A model generated the notes under the pieces. It was not told the origin of the DNA, ran no database searches, and was given only the letters and a program-made list of their open reading frames with translations. From the NCBI GenBank assembly GCA_965220485.1, contig OZ244832.1:434001-498000 (forward strand): DNA of 64,000 bases, given 5' to 3'. Made by a program: the position numbers and the translations under genes. Of this stretch, positions 57,310 to 64,000 are shown piece by piece. The stretch is from Aldehydirespirator sp965220485 (GTDB taxonomy: Bacteria; Actinomycetota; Acidimicrobiia; Acidimicrobiales; Aldehydirespiratoraceae). Within the stretch, counting starts at the first letter, position 1, and every line of letters starts with the position of its first letter.

Positions 57310-59853
57310 TCAGACACTCAGGACTGCGGCGGCGAGGCGCTCGGACTCGCGGGCGCGCAGGGCGACGTTGATGTCGAGCCGCTCAAGGTGCTGGGCGACC
57401 TGTTTCGCTCCCTGGGGAAGCGGGTGCGCGGCCATGAAGTCGTGCACGTGGGAGGCCAGCTCGGCCTGGTCGAGCGCCACCACTCCTTCCAGCATCCGAG
57501 CCAGCGAGTAGTTGGTCGGGAAGATGCCGAGAAGGCGGTCCCAGTGCTCGGCCAGGAAGTCCCAGGCATCGGATCCGCAGCCGCGGTTGGCGAGGGCGCG
57601 GCGGATCAGGTAAGGGCCGTCCTGGGTGCGCACCGAGCCGTCGAGGGTGCCTTCCAGGATCGTGCGAACCAGCTCAGCGTCGGGAAAGTCGGCCAGGGCC
57701 GCTAGATGGCGCTGCTCGGTCTGGGGGTCCGACGCCGTCTCGAAACGCCGCCGGATCCGGGCGAAGTCTTCGGCGTCTCCATGGGCGGCCACCACGCCTA
57801 GGGCCGCCGCGGCCAGCGTGGCGTCCAGATGGTCGAGCCGCTCGCGGCACGCCGCGATCGTGGCGGGGTGATCTGCGGTCGCGCCCCGCAGCCTCAGCAG
57901 CGTCGCCCGTAGCTCGCCGGTGCGCTCGTCTTCGGTGCCGCTGGGCGGCGAGTCGAGGCCGACGGTGGCCGCAGCCACCTCGGAGGCGGCCACGACGAGC
58001 TCGCCGAAGCGCTGAGCTGCGTCGCCGTGCAGCAGTCTGCGGAGGTGGGCCACGGGGCCGGCGATGGCTTGCCACACGGTGAGGTCGCGCTCGTCGGTGA
58101 ATCCTCTCAGCACAAAGTCGAGGAAGTCCGGCCCGTCGAGGCTGCCGGCCAGGGTCGCGGCCCAGGCGTCGTCGACGAGGCCGTGGCGCTCCTCGGCGCT
58201 GCGGTCGCCGGGTCCCGCGGCCGCGACAGCCGCGAGCGCCGCGGCGTCCGGGTCGTCGCGGTAGAAGCCGGAGGCGCCGCCGTTCACCGTCACCGCCTCG
58301 GTTGCTGCGACCGTCAGGGTCAGGCGGGGCCGGTCAAGCAGGAGTCGTAGTTCGCGCCGGCTGTCTTCGCGTCCCTGGACTCGCAAGCGCAGCGGGACCA
58401 CCCAGCTGCGTTCGTCCGCTCGCTCGGGGTCCAGCGTGAAATGGCGCTGGGACACTTCGAGGCCGTGCTCGGTCGCGGCCGCGCTCACCGCCGGATATCC
58501 GCCCTGGTAGATCCAGTGCTCCATGATCTGTCCCACGGGCTGGCCCGACGCGTCGGCGAGCGAGGCCCACAGGTCCGCGGTGACCGTGTTGGCGTAGGCG
58601 TGCCTTCGCAAGTAGAGGCGCACCCCGGCCCGGAACGCCTCGGGGCTGACATACTGCTCCAGCATGCGGACCAGGGCCGCGCCCTTCTCGTAGGTGATCA
58701 CGTCGAACATGTCCTCGGCCTCGGCGGGGGAGTGCACCGGGTACTCCACCGCCCGGGTGGTGCCGAGGGCGTCAGTAGAGAGCGCCGAGGACCGGCTTCG
58801 GCAGAACGTCGACCACACCCGCCAGTCGGGCCGGTAGGCGTCGGTGCAGGCCGTTTCCATGAACGTGGCGAAGGCCTCGTTGAGCCAGATCCCCTCCCAC
58901 CAGGCCATGGTCACGAGGTCCCCGAACCACATGTGAGCCAGCTCGTGGTTGATCACCTCGGCCACCCGCTGCAGCTCGGGCTGGCTGGCAGAGCCGGGGT
59001 CCACTAGCAGCAGCACCTCCCGGAAGGTGACGCAGCCCAGGTTCTCCATGGCACCGAACGCGAAGTCGGGGATGGCGACTAGATCGAGCTTGTCCGACGG
59101 ATAGGGCAGGCCGTAGTAGTCGGAGTACCACTCCAGGGCGTGGGCCGCGACATCGAGGGCGAAGCCAGTCTGGTCGCCGCGGCCGGGCCGGTGGATGACT
59201 CGCACGGGCACGCCGTCGCAGTCGATCGCCTCGGTGGCCTCCAGCGGTCCTACCACGAAGGCCACCAGGTACGTCGACATCGGCATGGTGGTGGCGAATA
59301 TGACTCTGACGCGTCCGTCGCCCAGCGGCTCGCGGCCGGTCTCCGCGGTGTTGGACACCGCCAGCAGGCTCTCGTCCACCACCAGCGTCGCCGCGAAGGT
59401 GGCCTTGAGGGCGGGCTCGTCGAAGCAGGGGAAGGCTCGTCGGGCGTCGGTTGACTCGAACTGGGTGGTGGCGATGGTGTGCGTGGCGCCGGCGTCGTCG
59501 GAGTAGGTGGAGCGGTAGAAGCCGTGCAGTTGGTCGTTGAGCACACCGCTGAAGGAGATGTCCAGCCGGGCCGATCCCGCTGCGAACCGGCCGGCCTCGT
59601 CGTGGTGGCTCAGCGTCAGGCGCTCGGACTCCTCATGGAGCTCGAAGCCGAGCTTGACGGCCTCACCGGATGCTGCGACGAGCTGTGCGCTGAAGATGTT
59701 CAGGTCCGCCGCGTTCAGCACGATCGAGCCGACCGGCTCTGTGACGTCGATGTCGATGGCGACGTGTCCGGCGAAGGTCGCGGCCTCGAGGTCGGGCTCC
59801 AGCTCGATGGCGTAGTGCCGGGGCGCAACGCCGGTGGGCAGTCTCGGACTCAT
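57310..59853 (-). CDS. pepN: Aminopeptidase N
   Basis: PepN (M1 family) is a cytosolic zinc aminopeptidase with broad specificity. The product is 847 residues, the actinobacterial size. It starts MSPRLPTGVAPRHYAIELEP. Substrate-binding GAMEN motif: FGAMENLGCVTFREVLLLVD. Zinc site: VINHELAHMWFGDLVTMAWW followed by EGIWLNEAFATFMET (HExxH-x18-E). The long C-terminal helical domain is intact to LRARESERLAAAVLS. No signal peptide. It converges with ribF; the amidohydrolase remnant lies just upstream. Confidence 0.95.
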   Translation of the reverse strand: MSPRLPTGVAPRHYAIELEPDLEAATFAGHVAIDIDVTEPVGSIVLNAADLNIFSAQLVAASGEAVKLGFELHEESERLTLSHHDEAGRFAAGSARLDISFSGVLNDQLHGFYRSTYSDDAGATHTIATTQFESTDARRAFPCFDEPALKATFAATLVVDESLLAVSNTAETGREPLGDGRVRVIFATTMPMSTYLVAFVVGPLEATEAIDCDGVPVRVIHRPGRGDQTGFALDVAAHALEWYSDYYGLPYPSDKLDLVAIPDFAFGAMENLGCVTFREVLLLVDPGSASQPELQRVAEVINHELAHMWFGDLVTMAWWEGIWLNEAFATFMETACTDAYRPDWRVWSTFCRSRSSALSTDALGTTRAVEYPVHSPAEAEDMFDVITYEKGAALVRMLEQYVSPEAFRAGVRLYLRRHAYANTVTADLWASLADASGQPVGQIMEHWIYQGGYPAVSAAATEHGLEVSQRHFTLDPERADERSWVVPLRLRVQGREDSRRELRLLLDRPRLTLTVAATEAVTVNGGASGFYRDDPDAAALAAVAAAGPGDRSAEERHGLVDDAWAATLAGSLDGPDFLDFVLRGFTDERDLTVWQAIAGPVAHLRRLLHGDAAQRFGELVVAASEVAAATVGLDSPPSGTEDERTGELRATLLRLRGATADHPATIAACRERLDHLDATLAAAALGVVAAHGDAEDFARIRRRFETASDPQTEQRHLAALADFPDAELVRTILEGTLDGSVRTQDGPYLIRRALANRGCGSDAWDFLAEHWDRLLGIFPTNYSLARMLEGVVALDQAELASHVHDFMAAHPLPQGAKQVAQHLERLDINVALRARESERLAAAVLSV

Positions 59854-59883
59854 GGCCCGACCGTACCGGCGACGTCGGCGGTG

Positions 59884-60196
59884 TCAGCCGTCGATGAGCT
59901 TGTAACGCTGGTTCAGGGGCCAGTAGCGCCGGGACAGCAGGTGCTCGCGGACTCGCCGCCACCTTGTCGGCCTCGTCGAGCAGTGCAGCCCCGTCCACTG
60001 TGAGCACATCGCCGTCGTCCACCACCAGCGTGCCGTTCACCAGGACGCTCTTCACGTCGGTGCCGACGGCGTAGCGCACCAGCGACCCGACCGGATTGTG
60101 CCTAGGCGACAGTCGTAGGTTCTCGCCGTCGATGACGGCGATGTCGGCAGCCTTGCCGACTTCGAGCGAACCGATCTCGTGATCCCAAGCTGCTGA
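59884..60196 (-). pseudogene. C-terminal remnant of an amidohydrolase (ATZ/TRZ or deaminase type)
   Basis: From about 60196 the minus strand reads WDHEIGSLEVGKAADIAVID and continues NPVGSLVRYAVGTDVKSVLV and NGTLVVDDGDVLTVDGAALL. This is the typical C-terminal beta-sandwich of metal-dependent hydrolases (guanine deaminase or TRZ/ATZ family). The TIM-barrel part is absent: the 5' side is cut next to the ABC-transporter promoter. Near 59955 a one-base shift is needed to continue into VREHLLSRRYWPLNQRYKLI and a stop at 59884. It thus carries both a 5' truncation and a frameshift. Confidence 0.75.
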
Positions 60197-60237
60197 TGAT
60201 CGAGGCCTCGCCCGGATTCTCCATCGTTTGGCTCCGG

Positions 60238-60243
60238 TAGTCT
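60238..60243 (+). promoter_or_regulatory. Candidate -10 box for leaderless ABC-exporter transcript
   Basis: TAGTCT ends 8 bp before the GTG at 60252. It lies just upstream of the truncated end of the amidohydrolase remnant. Confidence 0.5.
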
Positions 60244-60251
60244 GCGACCTC

Positions 60252-61313
60252 GTGCCTGAAGTTGCCCGCTACGGAGGCGGGAGTCTCGCGATCGAGGCTC
60301 GCGAACTGGTCCGGACGTTCGGCAGCAAGCGGGCCGTGGACGGCGTGGACCTCGCGGTGAACGCCGGGGAGGTCTACGGATTCCTCGGCCCCAACGGGGC
60401 GGGGAAGAGCACCACGGTATTGATGCTGTGCACCCTGCTGAAGCCCACCGCGGGCCAGGCCTCGGTGGCCGGCTTCGACGTGGTTGACAGTCCCGGCGAG
60501 GTTCGCATCCGCATCGGCGTTGCCCTGCAGGAGGCCGCGCTCGACGAACGCCAGACCGGCCGCGAGATACTCGACCTGCAGGCCCGGCTGTACGGGCTGA
60601 GCGCCGCCGACCGGGCCGCATCCATCGCACGGGCCATCGACCTGGCTGACATCGGAGACGCCATGGATGACCGGGTTGGCACCTACAGCGGCGGCATGAG
60701 ACGCCGATTGGACCTCGCGGCCTCGCTCATACACGGCCCCGAGGTGCTCTTCCTGGACGAGCCGACCACTGGCCTCGACCCCGTGAGCCGGACGCAGGTC
60801 TGGGACGAGGTGCGTCGCTTGAACCGTGAGCTGGGGGTGACGGTGTTCCTCACCACTCAGTACCTTGAGGAGGCCGACGCGCTGGCCGACCGGGTGGCCA
60901 TCATCGACGGCGGACACATCGTCGAGCAGGGCTCTCCCTCCGAGTTGAAGAGGGCCGTTGGGGCGGACGTGATCGTCGTCGATCTGCCCTCCGAGGCCAT
61001 CGCTCCGGCTGCGGCCGTTGCTGAGACAGTGCCGCGAGTCGATGCCGTCACCCAGGGACGCCGCGGTATCACCATCGCCACCCCCGACGGCGCGGCGGTC
61101 GTCGGCAGCGTAGCCGTGGCTCTGTCGGCGGCAGGACTGCACCCGCAATCGCTCACCGTGCGCACGCCCTCGCTGGACGATGTGTTCCTGCTGGCAACCG
61201 GGTATCGGATGTCCACAGCGGACTCAGCCGCCCAGGACACTGCCGCCGCCGACGCCGTAGTGGAGGCTCACTCCGGCGCGCCTGGAGTGCCCGAGGAGAG
61301 CGGTCAGCGATGA
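60252..61313 (+). CDS. ABC exporter ATP-binding protein (DrrA type)
   Basis: The product is 353 residues from the GTG at 60252. Motifs: Walker A FLGPNGAGKSTTVLMLCTLL, signature YSGGMRRRLDLAASLIHGPE, Walker B VLFLDEPTTGLDPVSRTQVW and the switch region VFLTTQYLEEADALADRVAI. A C-terminal DrrA-like domain (SEAIAPAAAVAETVPRVDAV, LTVRTPSLDDVFLLATGYRM) marks the subfamily that exports drugs or lipids together with an ABC-2 permease. The tail after residue 315 is Ala/Asp-rich. The permease start overlaps its stop (ATGA). Confidence 0.92.
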   Translation: MPEVARYGGGSLAIEARELVRTFGSKRAVDGVDLAVNAGEVYGFLGPNGAGKSTTVLMLCTLLKPTAGQASVAGFDVVDSPGEVRIRIGVALQEAALDERQTGREILDLQARLYGLSAADRAASIARAIDLADIGDAMDDRVGTYSGGMRRRLDLAASLIHGPEVLFLDEPTTGLDPVSRTQVWDEVRRLNRELGVTVFLTTQYLEEADALADRVAIIDGGHIVEQGSPSELKRAVGADVIVVDLPSEAIAPAAAVAETVPRVDAVTQGRRGITIATPDGAAVVGSVAVALSAAGLHPQSLTVRTPSLDDVFLLATGYRMSTADSAAQDTAAADAVVEAHSGAPGVPEESGQR

Positions 61314-62122
61314 GCACGCAGGCTGCCGCACCGGCCGCGCCGGGTGGCGGCATGGTCCGTTCTGTCAGTGTCGTCGCCGACATCGCCACGGTGGCCCGCC
61401 GCTCCGTGCGCAGCCTGTGGCGCGAGCCCGAGGCCATGGCGCCGGCACTGATCATTCCGACGTTCTTCTTTGTCGTCAACATCGGGGCGCTGGAGTCGTT
61501 CGTGGAGCGCACGCCGGGCATCGACTACAGGGCATTCCAGATACCTGTCGCCATAATCTTCGCGGTCACGGGCATCTCCCGAGCGTCGGTGCTGGTCATC
61601 GACATCCAGACCGGCTACCTCAACCGGATGCTGGTCACGCCGGTCCGTCGCACCACGCTGCTGCTCGGCATGATGGTCGCCGACGTTGTTCTGGCTGTGG
61701 CGTTGTCGCTCGTCGTGATCGCCATGGGCTTGGTCTTCGGGGTGCGATTCGGAACCGGGCTGCTGGGGGTCCTGGTCTTTCTGGCCCTGGCGGTGGCGTG
61801 GAGTCTCTCGTTCACGGGATTCCCGTACACGGTGGCCCTGCGCACCGGGAACCCAGCCGCGGTCAACTCGTCCTTCCTCATCTTCTTTCCCTTCGCCTTC
61901 CTGACGCCCGCATACCTGCCGCGCCATCTCATGACCGGCTGGATGCAGGCCGTGGCCGCCTGGAACCCGGTGACCTACCTGCTCGAAGCGATGCGGTCGC
62001 TGATGTCCGACGGCTGGGATGTAGTGTCTCTCGGCAAGGGAATCGCCGCCATCGCCGGACTGGGCGCCGTCACCTTCGTGATGGCCTTCCGCTCGCTGGC
62101 CCGCCGGGTGGCAACCGGCTGA
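61310..62122 (+). CDS. ABC-2 type exporter permease (DrrB type)
   Basis: The product is 270 residues overlapping the ATPase gene by 4 bp. Six membrane segments are visible: MAPALIIPTFFFVVNIGALE, FQIPVAIIFAVTGISRASVL, LLGMMVADVVLAVALSLVVI, GTGLLGVLVFLALAVAWSLS, NSSFLIFFPFAFLTPAYLPR and LGKGIAAIAGLGAVTFVMAF. The MTGWMQAVAAWNPVTYLLEA loop before the last helix is the ABC-2 family signature. With the DrrA-like subunit it forms an exporter of unknown substrate (drug, lipid or secondary metabolite). Confidence 0.9.
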   Translation: MSTQAAAPAAPGGGMVRSVSVVADIATVARRSVRSLWREPEAMAPALIIPTFFFVVNIGALESFVERTPGIDYRAFQIPVAIIFAVTGISRASVLVIDIQTGYLNRMLVTPVRRTTLLLGMMVADVVLAVALSLVVIAMGLVFGVRFGTGLLGVLVFLALAVAWSLSFTGFPYTVALRTGNPAAVNSSFLIFFPFAFLTPAYLPRHLMTGWMQAVAAWNPVTYLLEAMRSLMSDGWDVVSLGKGIAAIAGLGAVTFVMAFRSLARRVATG

Positions 62123-62167
62123 GAGCCCCGTTGCCGCCTACTGTTCAGGGCGAACTGGGGAGGCTCT

Positions 62168-63160
62168 GTGGAACCTGCGCTCGATGTGGTGGGTGTCGGC
62201 AACGCCATCGTGGATGTGATCGCCACCGTGCCGGACTCGTTCATTCGCGACTACGGGCTGGTGAAGGGAGCCATGACCCTGGTCAGCGCGGAGAGATCGG
62301 CTGAGCTGTACGACGCCATGCCGACGGGGATCGCGGCTTCCGGCGGGTCCGCGGCCAACACGGTGGCCGGCGTCGCCTCCTTCGGCGGTCGGGCTGCATT
62401 CATCGGCAAGGTGCGCGACGACCAACTCGGCGAAGTGTTCGTCCACGACATCCGGGCGACGGGCGTCGCCTTCGGCGTGCCACAGTCGCCGGACGGTCCT
62501 CCCACCGCCCGCTGTCTGGTGCAGGTAACCCCCGACGCCGAGCGCACGATGAACACTTTCCTGGGCACGGCTGCGCTGCTGGGTCCCCGCGATGTGGACA
62601 CCGCCCTGGTTGCCTCGGCTGCCATCACTTACTGCGAGGGCTATCTGTGGGACGTGCAGGTGGCCAAGGACGCCATCCGCTTGGCCATGGCGGCAGCCGG
62701 GGACGCCGGCAGGACGGTGGCGCTGGCTTTGAGCGACTCGTATTGCGTGAAGCGCCACCGCGACGAGTGGCTCGCGTTGATCGACGACAGCGTCGACGTG
62801 GTGTTCGCGAACGAGGCAGAAGTGTGCGCCCTCCACGAGACCGACGACTTCGGCGCGGCACGGAACCGCACAGCCGAGATGGCCCGCACGGTGGTGGTCA
62901 CCCGCGGCGCCCGCGGCTCGGTGGTGGCGCAGGGCTCGACACTGGAGACGGTGCCGGCGGCCGTGGTGGCGGAGGTCGTCGATGCCACCGGAGCCGGTGA
63001 TCTGTATGCCGCGGGATTCCTGTGGGGTCTTGGCCGGGGCGCGCCCCCGGCGCGCTGCGCCGAGTTGGGCAGCCTGGCCGCGGCAGAGGTCATCAGCCAT
63101 GTCGGCGCCCGTCCCTTGGCATCGCTGTCAAGGCTCGCAGCGGCCGCTGGGCTTGCCTAG
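62168..63160 (+). CDS. PfkB-family carbohydrate/nucleoside kinase
   Basis: The product is 330 residues from the GTG at 62168, with GGGGAGG upstream. N-terminal family signature: DVVGVGNAIVDVIATVPDSF, then SGGSAANTVAGVASFGGRAA. The C-terminal PfkB signature DATGAGDLYAAGFLWGL carries the catalytic Asp (DATGAGD) and anion hole. The overall pattern is closest to the adenosine-kinase-like branch of ribokinase-type proteins, which phosphorylate sugars or nucleosides with ATP. The exact substrate cannot be named. Its TAG stop begins the following border-repeat copy. Confidence 0.9.
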   Translation: MEPALDVVGVGNAIVDVIATVPDSFIRDYGLVKGAMTLVSAERSAELYDAMPTGIAASGGSAANTVAGVASFGGRAAFIGKVRDDQLGEVFVHDIRATGVAFGVPQSPDGPPTARCLVQVTPDAERTMNTFLGTAALLGPRDVDTALVASAAITYCEGYLWDVQVAKDAIRLAMAAAGDAGRTVALALSDSYCVKRHRDEWLALIDDSVDVVFANEAEVCALHETDDFGAARNRTAEMARTVVVTRGARGSVVAQGSTLETVPAAVVAEVVDATGAGDLYAAGFLWGLGRGAPPARCAELGSLAAAEVISHVGARPLASLSRLAAAAGLA

Positions 63161-63307
63161 AGGCCGAGCCGATAGGCCGCGTTTCGCGATGTGCTCGCAA
63201 GGCACTGAGCGAGGCCGTGGCCCGAGCGGCCCGTGAGCGCAGCGAACAAGAGCGGGAAGCACCACGCTGCGCGGCGAGGCAGCATCACCTACCCGCGCTG
63301 TCTCTTA
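63158..63307 (+). repeat. Long border-repeat element between the PfkB-kinase stop and the next promoter
   Basis: The left end TAGAGGCCGAGCCGATAGGC includes the kinase stop codon; core and right end (GCATCACCTACCCGCG) are intact. The reverse complement of the right end, AGAGACAGCGCGGGTAGG, matches the left end at 13 of 18 positions. The right end runs into the TAGGCT that is a candidate -10 box of the next gene. Confidence 0.88.
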
Positions 63308-63311
63308 GGCT
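63306..63311 (+). promoter_or_regulatory. Candidate -10 box at the edge of a border repeat
   Basis: TAGGCT ends 6 bp before the GTG at 63318 and overlaps the right end of the element at 63158-63307. If used, the promoter is partly element-derived. Confidence 0.4.
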
Positions 63312-63317
63312 CGGCTG

Positions 63318-63761
63318 GTGGCGACCATTCGGGTCTCGACTGTCGTGCCCGCGGAGCCCGCGGTGGTGTGGGAGGACCTCCGCCACATCGCTCGCCACGT
63401 CGACTGGATGAGCGATGCCGAGTCGATCCGCTTCCTGAGCGAAGCCACACAGGGCATCGGCGTGCGCTTCGAGTGCGCTACGCGAGTCGGCCCGATTCGG
63501 CTCATCGACCGGATGGAGGTCACCGAGTGGAGCGACAGCCAGGCGATGGGAATCCGACATCGCGGGGTGGTCTCGGGCACGGGACAGTTCAGGCTCACGG
63601 CGCTCCCTGCGTCCGGCGGCGAGATCCACACGCAGTTCGAGTGGACCGAGAAGCTGCAGTTCCCGTGGTGGATGGGCGGAGCGGTCGGTGCAGTGCTGGC
63701 CCGTCGCATGCTTCGCGCCGTCTGGAAGCGCAACCTGAGCAGATTCGTCGCCCGTTTCTGA
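63318..63761 (+). CDS. SRPBCC (START/Bet v1-like) family protein
   Basis: The product is 147 residues from the GTG at 63318. It begins with the family pattern ATIRVSTVVPAEPAVVWEDL and RHIARHVDWMSDAESIRFLS. The helix-grip beta-sheet follows (RFECATRVGPIRLIDRMEVT, SGTGQFRLTALPASGGEIHT) and a C-terminal amphipathic helix (AVLARRMLRAVWKRNLSRF) closes the ligand cavity. Members bind hydrophobic ligands or act as cyclases; the ligand here is unknown. It is preceded by a border repeat. Confidence 0.82.
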   Translation: MATIRVSTVVPAEPAVVWEDLRHIARHVDWMSDAESIRFLSEATQGIGVRFECATRVGPIRLIDRMEVTEWSDSQAMGIRHRGVVSGTGQFRLTALPASGGEIHTQFEWTEKLQFPWWMGGAVGAVLARRMLRAVWKRNLSRFVARF

Positions 63762-63803
63762 CTGCTGATCGGTGCCGAGGCATGCCGCGGCTGGCGCTCT
63801 CTC

Positions 63804-63850
63804 AGAGGCCTAGCGGATGCGACACGGTGGCACCTAGCCGCGCTGTCTCT
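63804..63850 (+). repeat. Short border-repeat element (47 bp)
   Basis: AGAGGCCTAGCGGATGCG at the left and CTAGCCGCGCTGTCTCT at the right are imperfect inverted ends. The internal core of the long form is absent. It lies 42 bp after the SRPBCC stop. Confidence 0.6.
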
Positions 63851-63935
63851 TGTTGCGGCTGTGGCTGTCAGCAGAATCGCAGATTGCGTCTCCGTCGCCG
63901 GAATGGTGGATTCCGGTCAGAGCAGCCAATACGAT

Positions 63936-63994
63936 TATGGATAATGCTAACATATTTCACTAAATAACGATTATTATCAATAACGGCTATTATC
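63936..63994. promoter_or_regulatory. AT-rich right edge with promoter-like box and two tandem 16-bp repeats
   Basis: The last 90 bp are AT-rich, unlike the rest of the window. TATGGATAATGCT (63936-63948) matches the promoter at 39195-39207 at 12 of 13 positions. AATAACGATTATTATC (63963-63978) is followed immediately by AATAACGGCTATTATC (63979-63994), two iteron-like copies with two mismatches. A gene or element probably begins just outside the window. Confidence 0.5.
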
Positions 63995-64000
63995 GCGTTT

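Noticed and set aside
1..64000. tRNA or rRNA genes
   Set aside because: I looked for T-loop-like GTTCGA contexts and acceptor stems and found none that fold; absence is by eye only.

Overview
The window is one continuous stretch of a high-GC, gene-dense bacterial chromosome. The gene content points to the phylum Actinobacteria, most likely an Acidimicrobiia-type lineage. The evidence is an actinobacterial-type SerC, an M23-type protein directly upstream of rpsB, IF-2 and S2 proteins with long low-complexity extensions, a leuB-ilvE-cimA operon, an abundance of acyl-CoA enzymes, and many start codons lying 4 to 8 bases after a TAnnnT -10 box (leaderless transcription). I found no rRNA, tRNA, CRISPR array, prophage or complete insertion sequence. 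The lineage assignment is inference.

Layout. 1-5.4 kb: an incomplete molybdenum hydroxylase, a LuxR-type regulator that looks frameshifted, a lipoprotein and a membrane-anchored sulfite-oxidase-like enzyme. 5.5-13.5 kb: rsgA, an acyl-CoA synthetase, a second sulfite-oxidase-like paralogue with a repeat-rich linker, an acyl-CoA dehydrogenase, a DUF6159-like membrane protein and a crotonase. 13.7-23.3 kb: a second acyl-CoA synthetase with a small conserved partner, a CaiB-type CoA transferase, an acyl-CoA carboxyltransferase, serC, an aspartate-type aminotransferase and an S9 peptidase. 23.4-26.6 kb: a lipoprotein beta-propeller followed by a truncated tandem copy of itself. 26.8-34.1 kb: leuD and leuC, a retropepsin-like protein, greA, then leuB-ilvE-cimA behind what looks like a complete leader-peptide attenuator. 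34.1-40.5 kb: an accessory stretch with a HicB-like protein, a 172-bp MITE, an RDD protein, a DUF4143-type ATPase, gltX, a PIN-domain remnant and a degenerate LytM protein.

40.7-57.1 kb is the housekeeping core. It holds rpsB-tsf-pyrH-frr-cdsA-dxr-rseP-ispG, then rimP-nusA-ylxR-infB-rbfA-truB-ribF, with several 4-base stop/start overlaps. It links translation, ribosome maturation, nucleotide, phospholipid, isoprenoid and flavin synthesis. 57.3-64 kb: pepN, an amidohydrolase pseudogene, a DrrAB-like ABC exporter, a PfkB kinase, a SRPBCC protein, and an AT-rich right edge with two tandem 16-bp repeats.

The most unusual property is repeat activity at gene borders. A family of about ten elements (short forms of 47-70 bp, long forms of about 140-180 bp, plus solo ends) has imperfect inverted termini (AGAGGCCGAGCGGATAGG). 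Copies sit exactly at stop or start codons and appear to supply the first codons of truB and rseP. Other repeats have been expanded at the rbfA start, inside rpsB, infB and the second sulfite-oxidase-like gene, and between accD and serC.
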